Source: Cenococcum geophilum 1.58
Taxonomy: Eukaryota; Ascomycota; Dothideomycetes; Gloniales; Gloniaceae
Reading direction: 5' to 3'
Assembly: GCA_001692895.1 (NCBI GenBank)
Contig: KV748200.1
Coordinates: 751,343-815,342 of the forward strand
Length of the DNA stretch: 64,000 bases
The notes below the pieces were generated by a model. It was not told where the DNA came from. It was given only the letters and a program-made list of their open reading frames with translations, and did no database searches. Shown piece by piece: positions 42,264 to 52,997 of the stretch (positions are counted from its first letter, which is position 1; every line of letters begins with the position of its first letter). A program made the translations under genes and the position numbers.

Positions 42264-43976
42264 TCACAGTTTCGCCATCTTGTTCACGTCCAGCATCGTC
42301 TCAATCTTCTGTTTCCAGAGCTGAACGGCCTCCTCATCAATAGCATTTCCGTCAAATGAAACACCGAAACGTATGCCGTCGGACTCGGTTCCACTACCAA
42401 CCAAGAACTCGTTGTCCCTTGCTCTGACTCCCATTCGTATAGATCTAAAGTCTGCTGCAAAATCTGCTGCGTTTCCAACATTTTCCAGTTTGTGCATTCC
42501 AGGATGGAAGAAATGGGTGACCGAGCCCACCGAGCTCACACCGCATGTAGCACCAGACAAAATCATATTCGCAGGGTATGAGCCTTGGGGGTTAATGCCT
42601 GTCCGCCGCTCAGGAGGGAGCTTTGATTCCCCCCGTTCGATTGCTACAAGATAGCTATTAGCAATCAAGCGAGCCACACTACGGGGAGCTAGCCCGACGT
42701 TGAGCTCGGTCGACCGCAATCGTTTCTGGTAAGTACAGAGTTGTCGATGCGCCTGCCGGGCGATTAATTTGAACCTTCCTTCGATATCCAGATCTGACGC
42801 CAGAAACGGTAGCACGATGCCGTCGCTGAATGCAAGCATGCAAGAGTCTGACGGGCCACTGTAGCCGAAGAACGCTCTAGGATTGAGAGGGAAAGAAGCA
42901 ATGAAAGGACGACGTTCAGAGAGCGGGATATCAGGGTGACGCACTTCCTCCAGCTCCATCATGGTAAGTGCTACCAATGCAAAGCAACCAGCACCTATAC
43001 TAGCATTTGCCGCCCGCGTTAACTGAACAAAGCGGCTTGATGCCTTTCGGCTTAGAGAGGCGGTACACTGGAACGAATTTAAAAGGGGCTTTCGCTCAGG
43101 GGAGTAGTTGAAAATCTGAGAGTATGTCGGCGGCATCTCAACCGACGATGGCAATCTTTGTATTCGTCTAAGCGGGTTGGCAAACGTTGGAGGAAGAGGC
43201 CGTCGAACATGCCGCAAGATTCGCATGATAGCCCAGAACCAGCGCTGTCTAGCCAAACTACCAGAGACAGGAGGATAAAGATCCTCTTGAGCCGGTGGCA
43301 AGCGTGACGATACATTCTCACGGGTGAGAAGGAAGCTCAAATTTTTCTCCAATTCCGGTAACGGCGTGTTCAGAATTTGAATGAGATGGGACATCCAATG
43401 GAACATGGAAAGGCCGTCTGTGATCTCATGTGCCACCACAATAAGGAGGCGAAGACGAGAATTGCCATTTGGCAGCAGTTCCAGTGGTAATACAAAAAGT
43501 CTTGATAGGGATTCATCCGGACTGAGGACCCTGGCGGTATTTAAGCAATGACGGTACAGGTCATTTTCGTCGACGTTTTGATAGTAGTCATTAATGAAAA
43601 CAACAGACTTCGAAGCTCTCTGCAGCGCCTCCTGGCTGTCTCCTAAGAGCTCTACGGCAAAATGTCTCTGCGCGGAGTGCTGATTGCGAAGCACTCTTGC
43701 CAGCATAAGAACATGTTGAAGCCGCAAGCTAGCCCATGCAAGCAGAATCCTCCTACGAAACTCATCAGGATTCAACGCACTCCGAATCTCGAGAGTAAGA
43801 AGAGCGTTGACATCTGCTCGGCCTTCGTAGTCGGAGCCATCGGTGTTGAAAGATGACTCGACTAAGCCAAGCGGTCGTCTATAAGCCTGCTTACCATCAA
43901 TCTGGATCTCTTCCCAAGTATGATAGTTGTTAGCATATCTGGCAAGCCAATTAATTGACGCCTTGTGCTGCTCCAT
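42264..43976 (-). CDS. HxxxD-type CoA-dependent acyltransferase (condensation-like fold)
   Basis: The 570-residue protein is encoded by one exon. I chose the ATG at 43976 (MEQHKASINWLARYANNYHT); longer starts upstream are open but low in conservation signal. The central LLIVVAHEITDGLSMFHWM supplies the HxxxDG catalytic motif of chloramphenicol-acetyltransferase-like, BAHD and condensation-domain enzymes. A second part with ASIGAGCFALVALTMMELEE and FPLNPRAFF fits the C-terminal half of such a two-lobed enzyme. No partner biosynthetic genes lie nearby, so the substrate is unknown. A transferase acting on an alcohol or amine with an acyl-CoA is the general expectation. Confidence 0.75.
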   Translation of the reverse strand: MEQHKASINWLARYANNYHTWEEIQIDGKQAYRRPLGLVESSFNTDGSDYEGRADVNALLTLEIRSALNPDEFRRRILLAWASLRLQHVLMLARVLRNQHSAQRHFAVELLGDSQEALQRASKSVVFINDYYQNVDENDLYRHCLNTARVLSPDESLSRLFVLPLELLPNGNSRLRLLIVVAHEITDGLSMFHWMSHLIQILNTPLPELEKNLSFLLTRENVSSRLPPAQEDLYPPVSGSLARQRWFWAIMRILRHVRRPLPPTFANPLRRIQRLPSSVEMPPTYSQIFNYSPERKPLLNSFQCTASLSRKASSRFVQLTRAANASIGAGCFALVALTMMELEEVRHPDIPLSERRPFIASFPLNPRAFFGYSGPSDSCMLAFSDGIVLPFLASDLDIEGRFKLIARQAHRQLCTYQKRLRSTELNVGLAPRSVARLIANSYLVAIERGESKLPPERRTGINPQGSYPANMILSGATCGVSSVGSVTHFFHPGMHKLENVGNAADFAADFRSIRMGVRARDNEFLVGSGTESDGIRFGVSFDGNAIDEEAVQLWKQKIETMLDVNKMAKL

Positions 43977-44424
43977 GGCTTTGCAGCTTGCAAGTTGTAG
44001 GTTAGAGGTTGCCGGTTGGAAGCAACAGGAAGCGGTGAAGCGGTGAAGCGGTAATGCAGTCTGGCGGTATGAGTAAATTAGCGTTGCTGTAATTATTGCA
44101 GCTGTTGCTTTCTTCATACAATTGAATTGCACCAAGGCCGTGAATACTTCAGTCGTGCCAGATGGGTCTTCACAGCAGTTGGTAATCATTTTGAGAGATT
44201 TCGTGTTCCGCATTCAGCCATCTTATCCTTCGACTTTCATTAATGAAGTTACAGCAGTCGAGGAGCGAACTCGCTTTTCAAGTGCGGAGTGCTCATTCCA
44301 GCATTGGTCTATTTAATCGAATCCCCGACACTGCTCAGAAGGCGAACTTCAATGCATGGCACACATTATTTCCCACCCGAGAATCAAATCCTATCGTCTC
44401 TCGTAACATCAATCTAACATGCCA
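43977..44424. other. Intergenic region
   Basis: 448 bp holding the acyltransferase promoter and the eIF3d 3' end. A GAAGCGGTGAAGCGGTGAAG triple repeat lies near 44030-44050. Confidence 0.5.
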
Positions 44425-46263
44425 TCACTCCTCACCCTCTTCCTCTTGTATTGTCTCCCTTTCTTCAGCATCCTCCTCGAACGTATTTTCAGGCACCGAG
44501 TAGATTCGAAGGACTGACTTATTCGGGTCTTTCACCAGTACATACTTGCCTTCCTCCATTTTAAGGCACATGTCAACAATTGTACGGACGATGCCCCATC
44601 CGTTGGCAAGATTCAAGGCCATCTGATTTGCGAAATCTCGTGGCTTGTTCGTAAGAACACCAAGGATAACATGGTCGTTATTGTTCTTTGGGTTACTCCG
44701 AGAAACAAAACTGCAGTGAAGATTAGCGCTGTCCGACAAATGATTAAAAATGATTAAAAATTACACACCCTAGCTTCATAGTATCCGCCTTGGCCAGAAT
44801 GCTTTGAACGGCCCAGCGTGCTAATTTGCAACTGTTGTTCTTCATCTCTGTGGCTAGGACTGCACCTCGCTGGCTGGCCAATTTTGTCCGCCAGTCCAAA
44901 GCGCCTCCACTTCCTTGAGCTTTGTTATCAAATTCATTCAGTGCCTTGATAGTCATGAACTGGTCTTCTCCGTTGATGTTGTTCTTTACAACAGCATCAA
45001 GCTCTGTTCGCACGATTAAATGGAGAGGTTCCTCGTCCTTTTCGAGAGAAAGGTCAAATCGACGATACCTGTAGGCTTTAGACGCTGGAGGATCGGTCTC
45101 GACCTCTTCGTTGTAAAAAGGATGTTCGTGTGGCATATTTAGCTTAGACGTCTTAGATTCGACAACGACCTGAAGGGGGAACACATTGTTTATGTGCGTA
45201 GCTTCCATCATGAGTGCCCCTGGGCTATTGATAGAATCTTTGTTGCCCTCAGATATCTCCAAGGGGGCATCAGTGGCATTCTCGTTGACTGTGACCATGT
45301 CTAGGTTTGAGTTCTCCCGCTTGTCGATGAAAATTTTGTTGCCTCGGCGTGATATGACCAAATCCCAGGAATATACAGACTTGGTAGCACACATCAGCAT
45401 GGACAAAATGTTGTCCGTAGCAAAGATGGTTGCTTCATCTTTATCTGCCAGTTCCTGTATAATAGGGTCGCTTGATGTTGTAACGTTGTATGCCGCACGC
45501 TCTAACACATTGAGCTTCCGCTCGGATGTTTTCGCACCAGGCTGCTTGTCGTATGTCCGGTCATAGTAGTAGAGGAACCCGTAACTTTCGATATCTTCTC
45601 CCTCGCCAGTTTCTAGATTCAGCTTCGCGAGACGAGCGAAATCAATCTCTTGCAGGACTGCCCAATCCGGCTTGACGTTCACAGACGCATCCCGGTTGCG
45701 CTGCGGCTTGTCGTCTCTCCAACCAAACCTCCTCCCCCCGCGCCCGCCTCGGCCTCCGCGGTTGTCGTAGCCCTGCCCTCCCCGGCCACCTCCAACGCGC
45801 TGGAACGTCCCTCTACCACCGCGTTGCGTCTGAGCACCTCGCTGACCACGCCCACGGAAGACAGTTCCGCCCCCTCTTCCAAATCCTCGTGTTCTAGTAG
45901 ATGTACGGGTGTTGTCTACAACTGAAAAAGTTGCTTCCTCTTCTGCAACCTGTATAGCAAAAGGATTGTTCTGTGGGTTTGCGCCGTAGACTTGCTGATC
46001 TTCAAGGTTTTGGTTAGCTGTGTACAAATATTCAAAAACTGTGAGGGCCTCGTACCTCTGTAATTCCTGCCGCCGTACTGCTGTCGTCCTCCACGTTCTC
46101 GATCTTTGCCTTCTGTCCAATCCGCCATGCGACCTAGTTTGTCGGCCTTCGAGTATGGCGCATATGGCACGCCTTCGAGCATAGTCTCACTCGAAACTGG
46201 AGGACCCCAGCCGTCTGAGGCAGGTAAGGCGGACACAAGGCCCAAAAGAGAGGCGGGAGCCAT
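44425..46263 (-). CDS. eif3d: Translation initiation factor eIF3 subunit D
   Basis: eIF3 subunit that contacts mRNA near the 40S exit channel and in animals has cap-binding activity (S. pombe Moe1). Exons are inferred at 46263-46056, 45999-44769 and 44710-44425, giving 574 residues. The N-terminus has DGWGPP and [19 protein letters not shown]. An Arg/Gly-rich stretch (~95-150) is followed by the conserved domain: [72 protein letters not shown] and [18 protein letters not shown]. The tail is acidic. Introns are 56 and 58 bp. The gene is divergent from the uncharacterised gene at 46553. Confidence 0.95.
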
Positions 46264-46552
46264 GTTTGTTGTTATGATACGGTAAGAGGTGCGACTGGTT
46301 TATCGCCTTTGGACTGATTTTTGGAAGTGCGGCGGGAAATTCTTGGCGGTCGGAGTATCCCTGTCGAAAACGTCCCCACCGAAAAGTACGACCCATTATA
46401 GACATGACCACATAGATACACTATTTGATATTTCTTTTTATCCAATCCTCTTGTGTTCGACTGGCGCTCATCGCCAAGGCGTCTTGTCGAATGCATGATC
46501 ATGGCTGTTTTCGGAACCTGTTTCCTTTCCTCTATCGTATACTTGTATAAAC
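46264..46552. promoter_or_regulatory. Shared divergent promoter region, eIF3d / uncharacterised gene
   Basis: 289 bp between divergent start codons. No further feature was recognised. Confidence 0.45.
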
Positions 46553-48088
46553 ATGGAGATATTAGTCCATATCTCAGCTCCCACAACTCGCCAGGATGAT
46601 GATCATTTTCGAGCTCAGGCCCTTGCATATCTGGAATTTGAACCCTGCCGCACGGCCTCCGTAATAGAGAGCGAGGGCATTGATGAAAGGCGGGAAGAAT
46701 GCCTAGTTAATAGCACCCTGCAGGATATTTTCAGGACTTCAACCGCGAAAAATCTCGAGCCGTCGTCTTCACCCAGTTCTAAAAGGCCTTTGGACCCTGT
46801 ACACCCTGTTCAGCAGGCGGATAATGATCTATACGGCAGTTTTCCCTCTGTAATACCACTCTCGAATTGCAGTCAGGAGCAAACGTCTCTCAACGGTGGC
46901 TCCCAGACGGATCCTGGCAAGGCTAGTGTTCTACAATGTTCAAAAGATCCGATGGAACAATTGGAATTCATACAAACTCTACGGAAACCCCAACAGCGCC
47001 TCTCTGCCAGTGGGGCTCTCAGACCTTCGCCGAGGAGTAAGAGAAGACCGACCAATGCTGCGGAATTTGATTCAATCCTTTTCTACGAGGAATCTCAGCT
47101 TGCAGCTGCAGCCTTACAGAGCCAACTCCCGGATTCACCATCATTTTCTTTCGAGTCAGAACTAGCTCCCTCAAATGCCAATAGTGAATCTCCAGAGCCT
47201 CTCCATTTCTCGCCAGGAAATCCACTCACTCCAAGAATAGGGAAAGGTAATGAGAATAATTTCCAGAGCTTGAATACTTCTCCCAACCTATCCAACTCCT
47301 CAAAACAACCGGCAAGCTTTGGCCTCAACAGCTCTATCTCTACCACCCTTATGGACGAGCCAGATATGACACATTCCACACCCAACCCCCCCTGTGATGC
47401 TGGTTCGAGTCAATCATTAGAAAAGCAATTTATGATGGGCGAAGATGTCATTAGTCGCCCCACATCAATTAAGAGATCGCAGCTCGAACTTGGAATGGGA
47501 CACAAGCAAGATGCAGAACGTCAACCATCGTCCGGGGAGGATGTAATAGATCCAGAGATGAATGAATCATACCAGATTACCAAAGGCACCTCCAGTGGTG
47601 CCATGTCATTTTTGTCCATTCCCCTTGAGGTTCTCCCGCCCGGACCGCGAATATCTGATTTCACACCAACCTCATGGCCTTCCCAAAGTACAAAGGCGCT
47701 AGATATGTTAAAGGATGCACCGGAGAATGTCGGCCGATTTAAACCTTTATGGACTACTCGGAACGTAGCCATGGACGAACGTGGTCATTGGCAGATTGAG
47801 ACTGCGAATTGGAAGCAAAGGCTGCAGTATACATTTTGGTATGACCTAGCCAACTTTGTTCGCCGTGGGTATGCCGGCTGGGGGGTCACTCTGCATCGGG
47901 AACCACCAAATCCAGAGAATGAGAATAACGGCAATGGTGATGGACTTGGACAGGTACAGCTCTATTCCTGGGGAGAGCTGATCGAGCACACTTATCTGTT
48001 ACTCTGGCTCTATAGCAATGGCAAAGTTCGAGGATCTAGTTTGCAGTGGATAGATTCGGCAGATGCCGTTGTCGTGCAGATGCCTTAG
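46553..48088 (+). CDS. Uncharacterised fungal protein with a conserved-looking C-terminal domain
   Basis: The 511-residue protein is encoded by one exon; I do not recognise it. Residues ~50-370 are Ser/Pro/Asn-rich and probably disordered, with short basic clusters (PSPRSKRRPTNA). The last ~130 residues are compositionally folded and Trp/Tyr-rich: LKDAPENVGRFKPLWTTRNV, QRLQYTFWYDLANFVRRGYA and LYSWGELIEHTYLLLWLYSN. There is no signal peptide, membrane span or catalytic motif. It may be a nuclear or regulatory factor, but that is only inferred from composition. Confidence 0.7.
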   Translation: MEILVHISAPTTRQDDDHFRAQALAYLEFEPCRTASVIESEGIDERREECLVNSTLQDIFRTSTAKNLEPSSSPSSKRPLDPVHPVQQADNDLYGSFPSVIPLSNCSQEQTSLNGGSQTDPGKASVLQCSKDPMEQLEFIQTLRKPQQRLSASGALRPSPRSKRRPTNAAEFDSILFYEESQLAAAALQSQLPDSPSFSFESELAPSNANSESPEPLHFSPGNPLTPRIGKGNENNFQSLNTSPNLSNSSKQPASFGLNSSISTTLMDEPDMTHSTPNPPCDAGSSQSLEKQFMMGEDVISRPTSIKRSQLELGMGHKQDAERQPSSGEDVIDPEMNESYQITKGTSSGAMSFLSIPLEVLPPGPRISDFTPTSWPSQSTKALDMLKDAPENVGRFKPLWTTRNVAMDERGHWQIETANWKQRLQYTFWYDLANFVRRGYAGWGVTLHREPPNPENENNGNGDGLGQVQLYSWGELIEHTYLLLWLYSNGKVRGSSLQWIDSADAVVVQMP

Positions 48089-48433
48089 AATTATTATGCT
48101 CGGGAAATCACTTAGGAATTGTTCTTGCTCAAATTAGCACGTTCCTCTTAGGGGAATGGATTTAGTATTTAGAGGACCAAATATATTAAATAAAGACTAT
48201 CCATCTCATGTCTTGATAAATTCTTTGACTCGATGGTTGCGAATCGGTGTTGTGATCGCCGTACAGGCAGAAGCAAGCAAGGTTGAGACGAAGCGAGGCC
48301 CTCGCATAGTTCAGGGCGCAGGGCGCAGTTCACATGCTGCAGGTGCTTCAATAAGGTGAAACACCACCTATACACCTTTCCGTCCTTCTCTCCGTTACAG
48401 AAATGTGATCCATCTAGCACTTCAGCACCGAAA
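48089..48433. other. Intergenic region
   Basis: 345 bp between two head-to-tail genes. An in-frame ATG at 48356 could extend the downstream protein by 26 residues. Confidence 0.5.
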
Positions 48434-50697
48434 ATGTCTAAAGGCGAGCGCGAAGAAGCGAATCTCCTGTCCGAATCCGACGACTACAGAGACGACGAAC
48501 AGATTACTTCCCAGCAAGACGTCTATTCCGAAGATGGCGACCACTATGAAGACGGAAGGCCATCATCGGAGGTAGCCGAACGGGACTACAAGATTTTAGA
48601 TGAGGAGGACGAGAGGGAGCGACTGCTGGCTCGTGGAGGAGGCTCCGGGGGCTTCCCTCCCCTATTCAACCGCGGGGACACAAGCGGAGATAAAGTAAAG
48701 ATAGGAAAGCGGGAAAGGAGGAAGCTCAAAAGAGAGGCAAGACGAGATCGCAAGCATGGCCGTCCCGGGGAGGCCAGCGAGCTCATGTACGAAATGGAAG
48801 AGGGAGGTCGGCGTTCAGAGTCCGAGTCGTCAAGAAATTCTTCGGAATCAGACCAGCAGAGACTAAGAGTTGTCTTGGGGCAGAAAACTGTGAGTATTTT
48901 GGGCACAGTAACGTGGTCACTTCTAAGATGCAAGCAACAGTCACGTCGGGCCCGCATGTGGAGGCGTATCATCATACACATCGCCATCGTCATTCTCTTC
49001 ATCGGTATTCTAGCTGTAGCATATCGGGCTTCCAAACGCTCCCGTAGCAACAAAGCAGCGAATCGATTCTCCAATGGTACATCTACCTTCGCTGCTACCA
49101 CGATTCTTATCTCCCTCGACGGCTTCCGTGCCGATTTTCTCTATCGCGGCCTCACACCTACATTGAACAGATTCGTTCAAGAGGGTATATCGCCGAAGTA
49201 CATGCTGCCTAGCTTTCCTAGTGTGACTTTTCCAAACCACTATACCATGGTTACTGGCTTATACCCAGAAGCCCACGGCATTGTGGGGAATACTTTCTGG
49301 GATCCTAATCTAAAAAAAGAGTTCTATTACACTGATCCAAGCCGGAGCATGCAACCCCACTGGTGGGGAGGAGAACCTTTATGGGTAACTGCAGAGAAGC
49401 AAAACGTGCGGACTGCTGTACACATGTGGCCTGGATCAGAAGCTCACATTGGAGGCGTCGAGCCTGCGTATGTGGATAAATACAACGGCTCCGAGGTGCT
49501 GCCGTTGAAGGTCAATAGAATTCTCCAGCTCCTAGATTTGCCTGGCCCGGAAAATCCTGCTGCTAAGGCCAATTCACCGCGACCTCAACTCATAGCTGCT
49601 TATGTCCCTGTGGTGGATGCTGACGGCCACAAGTATGGTCCCAACAGCACCGAGATCCGTCAGACTATCAGTAATGTCGACACCATGTTGGGCGAGATTC
49701 TTTACGGCCTTCAAGAACGCAATCTGACGGACATTGTCAACGTTGTTGTGGTGTCAGACCACGGTATGGCCACAACTGACGTCGACAGATTGATTCAACT
49801 AGAAGATTTAGTGAACCCCGATGAACTGGAACATATTGACGGCTGGCCGCTTTATGGCTTGAGACCGAAGAATCCTGACGACCTAGGCAGGCTTTATCAG
49901 CAACTTCTTGGAAAGGCAAAAGATAATCCCAACATTGAGGTTTATCTCAGGGACAAAGACATGCCTGAGCGATATCATTTCTCCCAGAATCCCCGCATTG
50001 CCCCCTTATGGATAGTGCCTAAGACTGGATGGGCCATTGTAACAAAAGACGAATTTGACGTCGAAGAAGGAAAACGGAACGGAGATATCTACCATCCCAG
50101 GGGCCTGCATGGGTATGACTTTGAGCATCCACTCATGAGAGCCATCTTCGTTGCAAGGGGACCTGCGTTCCCCCACAAACCAGGTAGTCGTGTTGAACCT
50201 TTCCGTAAGTACATATTTCTTAAGTTCTACATGTGATTGTGTTGACATATCTTTTAGAAAATACCGAGTTGTATAACATTGTCTGCGATTCCGTTGGCGT
50301 CACCCCAAAACCTAACAACGGAACTCTTCGGCTCCCACTCAAACCTGTAGGTTTACATTCGGATCCCGAAGCGCCTGCCGAGGAGACGCCCTCCGACCCT
50401 GTGGAGTCTGCGGCGAGCGTTGTACCATCTTCTTCAAGTCCTCTGTCGTCTACTGCGAGCGCTGTCCCGTTGACTTCTAGCGCCGTCAACAGCTTTTCTT
50501 CAATATCGCCTTCAGCCACAGTTCTAACATCGTCCACTCCCACAGCATCCTCAATTCCTGATAACAAAGAGCAAAAGAAGCCCTGGTGGGAGTGGGTAAC
50601 TGATAAATTTGAAGAGGTCAAGGAATGGGTAGATGATCTTATTCATGCTCATGACGAGAAACCGGCAGATGGAGGACACCCAGGTTCAAAGGTTTAA
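48434..50697 (+). CDS. Type I phosphodiesterase / nucleotide pyrophosphatase (ENPP-like), type II membrane protein
   Basis: Alkaline-phosphatase-fold enzyme that hydrolyses nucleotide or phospholipid phosphodiesters outside the cytosol (yeast Npp1/Npp2). Exons are inferred at 48434-48889, 48941-50204 and 50258-50697, giving 719 residues. A ~150-residue charged cytosolic tail precedes one membrane span (IIIHIAIVILFIGILAVAYR). The catalytic domain has ISLDGFRADFL (metal-binding Asp), PSVTFPNHYTMVTGLYPEAH (Thr nucleophile), DADGHKYGP and VVVVSDHGM. A Ser/Thr-rich, likely O-glycosylated stretch and a Trp/Lys-rich tail follow. The first intron is 51 bp and stop-free, so retaining it would insert 17 residues just before the membrane span. 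Confidence 0.9.
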
Positions 50698-50975
50698 GGG
50701 TGTCAAAGGAGGCAAAAAGGCGTTTCGGTTATTTTAACCTGGTTTAGGTACTTTGCTGATACCCTGCGGTTCGCATTCATTGTCTCCCAGTAGATGTAAC
50801 TTTTTTGACTTTGGTTTGAAGGCGTTTTCACCTTAAGGTTTAAATCTCCTGAAATCTAGTAGTGGCTACGAATCTGTCGCCATACAGTTTAGCGTAATAT
50901 AGGGATGAGAGCCGAAGGCCTTGACATTGATAACGCTTCGCCAATCCTCTCCATGTGCTCGAATCTTCATTCGTC

Positions 50976-52060
50976 CTAGACATAATCCTTGGGTCTGCAA
51001 ATCTCCTTCCAGTTCAGCTCCACCAGGCCATGAGCGACTGGTATAGCCAAGACAACCCAGCTCGCAAAAGCAGTCTCGATAATCCAAGCTGCTAAGGCGC
51101 GGGCCCAGTGCTTCCTCCTTCCCCACACCATCACCTCAACTACTGTCAAGACTCCATTGCCGACAAAGAACAGACCGACCCTCTTCAACCCTTCGTTGGA
51201 TAGCAGCGGTGCCAGCGCATACATATGGAAAACAGCCATCAACACGAAAGAAGCGAAGATACCGGCGCTCCTTGCCGCTGCCTTCGGCAGACCGAGCCAG
51301 AGAACGGTTCTACAGATCGGGTTGTAGGCCAGGCTCTTACATGGAGCAGCAAAGGCATTGTGCCACGTCTCCGTCCAGAACCCCGCAAAGCTGTCCGCGA
51401 GATATATAGGGCCGAAGAAAGCCGGCGAGGACTTGTAGCGCAGCGCAAGCTGCATAGAGGTCCAGATGATGTATATTGCAAGCAGAATCTCGTAGGAGAG
51501 GATCGGCGGGATTTGAGGCAGGGTTTGGAGCATCGCAAAAGCCGCGGTGTGAAGCACCAACTGGAAGGGTTCAGAAAATGTTTCGAGCTGCGCAGGGATG
51601 CGAATATAATTGGGCGTGAAAGACTCGTAGCGCAGCTCCGTGAGAATGATCATGGCGTAGATCCAGTCCGGCGGCCTTGAACCCGAAGTATATGGAGGGA
51701 AATTATCCCGGCGGGCCAGGACATCAAGTAGCTTCATCGTCCCAGTACCAACTGAAAACCAAGAATCAGCATAACCTCCGCTCCCAAAATGCTGTATGTA
51801 TATATATTGATTGTACTTGCGAAGTTTAACAGGGCACGTGCAGCCCCACAGTGAATTGACGCAGCATATGGACTCAGCCAGAATAGAGCGAGTGTAGGAA
51901 CGGATAGGAATACAGAAAGAGCGTAGCGGTCTTTCACAAACGTGTATATAGTGAAGTAGAGCAGGAGAGCAGGTATTGAAATAATTGCCAAAGCCAGCGG
52001 AAATTCAGAGAGCATCTGTTGTAAGAATTCATCTCCTTGAATGCTAGAAGGAGCATCCAT
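50976..52060 (-). CDS. Wax-synthase-domain membrane acyltransferase
   Basis: Integral membrane protein of the fungal wax-synthase-like/MBOAT-related group; some members acetylate terpenoid or polyketide products, others are uncharacterised. Exons are inferred at 52060-51817 and 51751-50976, giving 339 residues. About eight hydrophobic helices are visible. The join rebuilds ALLNFAIGTGTMKLLDVLAR, typical of the family. The signature SFAGFWTETWHNAF (~205) contains the conserved His near the active site. The acceptor choice is inferred; an unspliced read would stop soon after LILGFQLVLGR. It is convergent with the phosphodiesterase gene, 278 bp apart. Confidence 0.82.
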
Positions 52061-52663
52061 TCTGGCTGGTGGTGTCTAGATGGTAGGTAAAGAGAGAGAT
52101 TCTAGGAAATACAGAATTCGAGGCAAGATTCGGTTGAGGGTTTTCACAGACGTGAACTGTCGTCTTGGTGTCGTAGCATGTCTTTCGGCGGATGTTACGG
52201 ATGGGATGCCTGAGGCCGCTTCAGGCCCCAATAAAAATATTGCCAAAAAGCAATTGGACAGCATTTCAGCGTGCTCAGCTCGCTTGAGGCATTTCGGCTG
52301 CTCACTACGAGACATGCAAACCACCTATTGAAACCATCCCGCAACAACCCTTATCCCCTTCCTCTGGCACGTCCTCGCTGTTCTAACTAATCAAATGGCT
52401 CAGATAAACACTGGACGAACGCCAATTTAAAGCTTCTAAAATACAGTGTAAAGCTTTAAAATTATCCCCTGCAAAATGTGTCCTATAGTTATCGATAAGG
52501 AAGCCAATAGAATTAATCGGGTCAAGTTAGGATACCTAGCTAAATAAACTATCTTTATTATACATTTAGCTAAATATTAAAGTAAGATATCTACTTTTAG
52601 CTAAGGATTATATTATAGGACCCCAGGTCTAGAATATAAAAGGGGATATTATATTAGCGTTAT
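52061..52663. other. Promoter region passing into AT-rich DNA
   Basis: The first ~300 bp has normal composition and should hold the wax-synthase-like promoter. From ~52420 the sequence turns AT-rich and RIP-like, marking the left edge of the accessory island. No gene was seen. Confidence 0.55.
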
Positions 52664-52997
52664 AGGCAAAACTCCTTAATACGATACCGGGCATATAACG
52701 ACACATTTGGTATTACGATCTACATGCCCTAATCAAGCCTTTTTGGTGTAACTAACGATAATCTGACTTTTGATGATATTGTTAAGCTCTACCACCAATA
52801 TCGGTATAACTAGTTGTATGAGAAGGGCGTATATCTGGCCCATAAGTAGGGAAATCTATAACCTTTAGGCTTTAAGATCCACTTTTTATTGAATTTTACT
52901 GCTTATTCACCCTATACGTGACTCTTGATATAACAATACCATTGGTATTACGATATATTTGGCGCCAAAACCCATATCATACTAAGGAGTTTTGCCT
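52664..52997. mobile_element. Small inverted-repeat element (probable MITE relic)
   Basis: 334 bp bounded by inverted repeats. The left end is AGGCAAAACTCCTTAATACG; the right end, read on the other strand, is AGGCAAAACTCCTTAGTATG. The two 24-25 bp arms differ only by C/T and A/G transitions, as RIP would produce. A TTGGTATTACGAT motif appears near both ends. A target duplication is not clear (TTAT against GTAT). The interior is AT-rich and noncoding. Confidence 0.6.

Noticed and set aside
45186-45925. Plus-strand frames over eIF3d
   Set aside because: Antisense shadows of the conserved eIF3d coding sequence.
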